A DNA stretch of 6,412 bases from JAHJCW01 sp965369995 (lineage in GTDB: Bacteria; Fidelibacterota; Marinisomatia; Marinisomatales; JAHJCW01): positions 1 to 6,412 of the forward strand of contig CBDURO010000062.1 of NCBI GenBank assembly GCA_965369995.1, given 5' to 3'. The translations under genes and the position numbers were made by a program. The notes below the pieces were generated by a model. That model saw nothing but the letters and a program-made list of their open reading frames with translations. It did no database searches and was not told where the DNA came from. Each line of letters begins with the position of its first letter. The first letter of the stretch is position 1. Shown here one piece after another: positions 5,475 through 6,412 of this stretch.

Positions 5475-6284
5475 GTGAATAAGACGATATTTTATTGGTT
5501 GTTAGCCATTATAATAACTTTAAGTGCGGCGGTTTACCAAAGAGCAACCGGTCCGACTTATCCAAAGAAAATTGATTTTACATTCGCCGATAAGCAATAT
5601 GAAATTAAGCTGCCTCGTAGCCATAGCAGTACAAAACAATGTGCTGTTTCATTAAATATTAATGATAATAGGGTAGAGGGTAAAATTTTATATAAAAGGT
5701 ATCCATCATCTGATGATTTGAGCAAAATGATAATGGAAAGGGAAGGTGAATATTTAATTGCGCAACTCCCTAATCAGTCAGCTGCCGGCAAATTGGAATA
5801 TCATGTTCTACTGAGTGATGTTGAAAATGATATGGAAATATTAAATAGTGGTCCCATAGTAATCCGCTTTAAAGGCGATGTACCTGTCGCAGTATTAATC
5901 CCGCATATATTTTTCATGTTTTTTGCAATGTTGTTTTCAAATCTTACAGGATTGCTCGCACTCAGCAAAAAGGAGAGATACAAGTTTTATACAATAATTA
6001 CGATGTTGTTTTTATTTGCAGGAGGAATGGTACTTGGCCCTGTAGTACAAAAATTTGCTTTTGGTGAGTTATGGACCGGTGTTCCTTTTGGCTGGGATTT
6101 AACCGATAACAAACTATTAGTTGCTTTTGTCTTTTGGGTGGTCGCGGTTATTGGTAATTGGAAAAAGGATCGACCGTATCTTTCAATAATCGCTGCAATT
6201 GTGCTATTATTGATCTATTCGATACCACATAGTATGTTTGGTTCAGAATTAGATTATTCTACCGGAGTAATTGGACAGGGTTAA
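5475..6284 (+). CDS. Membrane protein with N-terminal anchor, extracytoplasmic domain and four C-terminal helices; function unknown
   Basis: The 269-residue product starts with GTG. Residues 5-21 are a transmembrane anchor. Residues 25-135 form a soluble region rich in predicted strands (KIDFTFADKQYEIKLP, VEGKILYKRYP, GEYLIAQLP, KLEYHVLLSD, GPIVIRFKG), which would suit an Ig- or Fn3-like beta sandwich outside the membrane. Four further hydrophobic segments follow at about 137-163, 171-191, 212-228 and 235-251. A conserved-looking loop, ELWTGVPFGWDLTDNK (198-213), lies between the third and fourth helices. I recognise this as a type of conserved hypothetical protein but cannot assign a role, and there is no catalytic motif I can name. 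It follows the orphan tail repeat by a few bases and was probably once directly downstream of the 56-residue gene. A hairpin-forming repeat begins 12 bases after its stop. Confidence 0.8.
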   Translation: MNKTIFYWLLAIIITLSAAVYQRATGPTYPKKIDFTFADKQYEIKLPRSHSSTKQCAVSLNINDNRVEGKILYKRYPSSDDLSKMIMEREGEYLIAQLPNQSAAGKLEYHVLLSDVENDMEILNSGPIVIRFKGDVPVAVLIPHIFFMFFAMLFSNLTGLLALSKKERYKFYTIITMLFLFAGGMVLGPVVQKFAFGELWTGVPFGWDLTDNKLLVAFVFWVVAVIGNWKKDRPYLSIIAAIVLLLIYSIPHSMFGSELDYSTGVIGQG

Positions 6285-6295
6285 TATTATATTGT

Positions 6296-6359
6296 CATTC
6301 TGAGTGTAACGAAGAATCTATGTTTATATTATAGTGGATTCTTCACTTCGTTCAGAATG
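6296..6359 (+). repeat. Imperfect 23-bp inverted repeat (REP-like intergenic hairpin)
   Basis: The arms 6296-6318 and 6337-6359 are reverse complements at 18 of 23 positions, with perfect outer (CATTCTGA/TCAGAATG) and inner (GAAGAATC/GATTCTTC) stems around a mismatched centre and an 18-base loop. The CATTCTGA...CGAAG...AATC words match a palindromic intergenic repeat I recall as frequent in several environmental bacterial genomes. It lies directly after a gene, so it may act as an mRNA 3' stabiliser or weak terminator, but no T-run follows it. Confidence 0.75.
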
Positions 6360-6362
6360 GGC

Positions 6363-6398
6363 GTAAATGCCAAAAATGGTTGTTATTTTAGCGTTTAC
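6363..6398 (+). repeat. Short inverted repeat after the REP-like hairpin
   Basis: GTAAATGC (6363-6370) and GCGTTTAC (6391-6398) can pair over eight positions with one G-U pair, around a 20-base loop. This could be a second small hairpin at the window edge. The short stem makes chance possible. Confidence 0.25.
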
Positions 6399-6412
6399 AT
6401 AGATAAAGGTAC

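Noticed and set aside
5801..5983. Minus-strand 60-codon frame inside the membrane protein gene
   Set aside because: It is a shadow of the + strand hydrophobic coding sequence, with no conserved features.

Overview
The window is AT-rich and every supported gene reads left to right on the + strand. Low GC, A-rich leaders mostly without Shine-Dalgarno sequences, a Sec signal ending in G-I-S before a Gln, and an intergenic hairpin of the CATTCTGA...GAAGAATC type point to a bacterium of the Bacteroidota/Ignavibacteria/Chlorobi group. This placement is inference from style and family resemblance; there is no rRNA or marker gene. TAA, TAG and TGA are all used as stops (code 11).

Layout. Bases 78-260 encode a two-helix mini membrane protein. 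Bases 341-1102 encode a class I SAM methyltransferase whose 3' end runs through an A9 tract into the start of the next gene. Bases 996-1544 encode an exported pyridoxamine-phosphate-oxidase-like flavin protein. Bases 1631-3886 encode a 751-residue fusion of an APH-type small-molecule kinase and a class III PLP enzyme. This is the arrangement known from hydroxylysine/ethanolamine kinase plus ammonia-phospholyase proteins, so it probably phosphorylates an amino-alcohol and then eliminates phosphate and ammonia.

The right half (3914-6284) is a compact membrane-protein cluster: a 29-residue mini protein, a short MscS-type channel, a 56-residue paralogue of the first mini protein, a second SAM methyltransferase, and a five-helix membrane protein of unknown function with an extracytoplasmic domain. 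The two mini proteins are too short for usual gene finders. The window ends in an imperfect 23-bp inverted repeat.

The most informative structure is a short tail sequence encoding I-K-N-(A/S)-N-K-(D/E), found three times in this cluster: at the end of the MscS gene, at the end of the 56-residue gene, and just after the second methyltransferase. The last two copies share 21 identical bases and flank the methyltransferase segment, whose stop codon lies inside the right-hand copy. This looks like a mosaic made by duplication or insertion at short repeats. I saw no transposase, integrase, CRISPR array, tRNA or rRNA. Apart from the two steps within the kinase/phospholyase fusion, I see no clear shared pathway, so the window reads as accessory genes rather than one coherent system.
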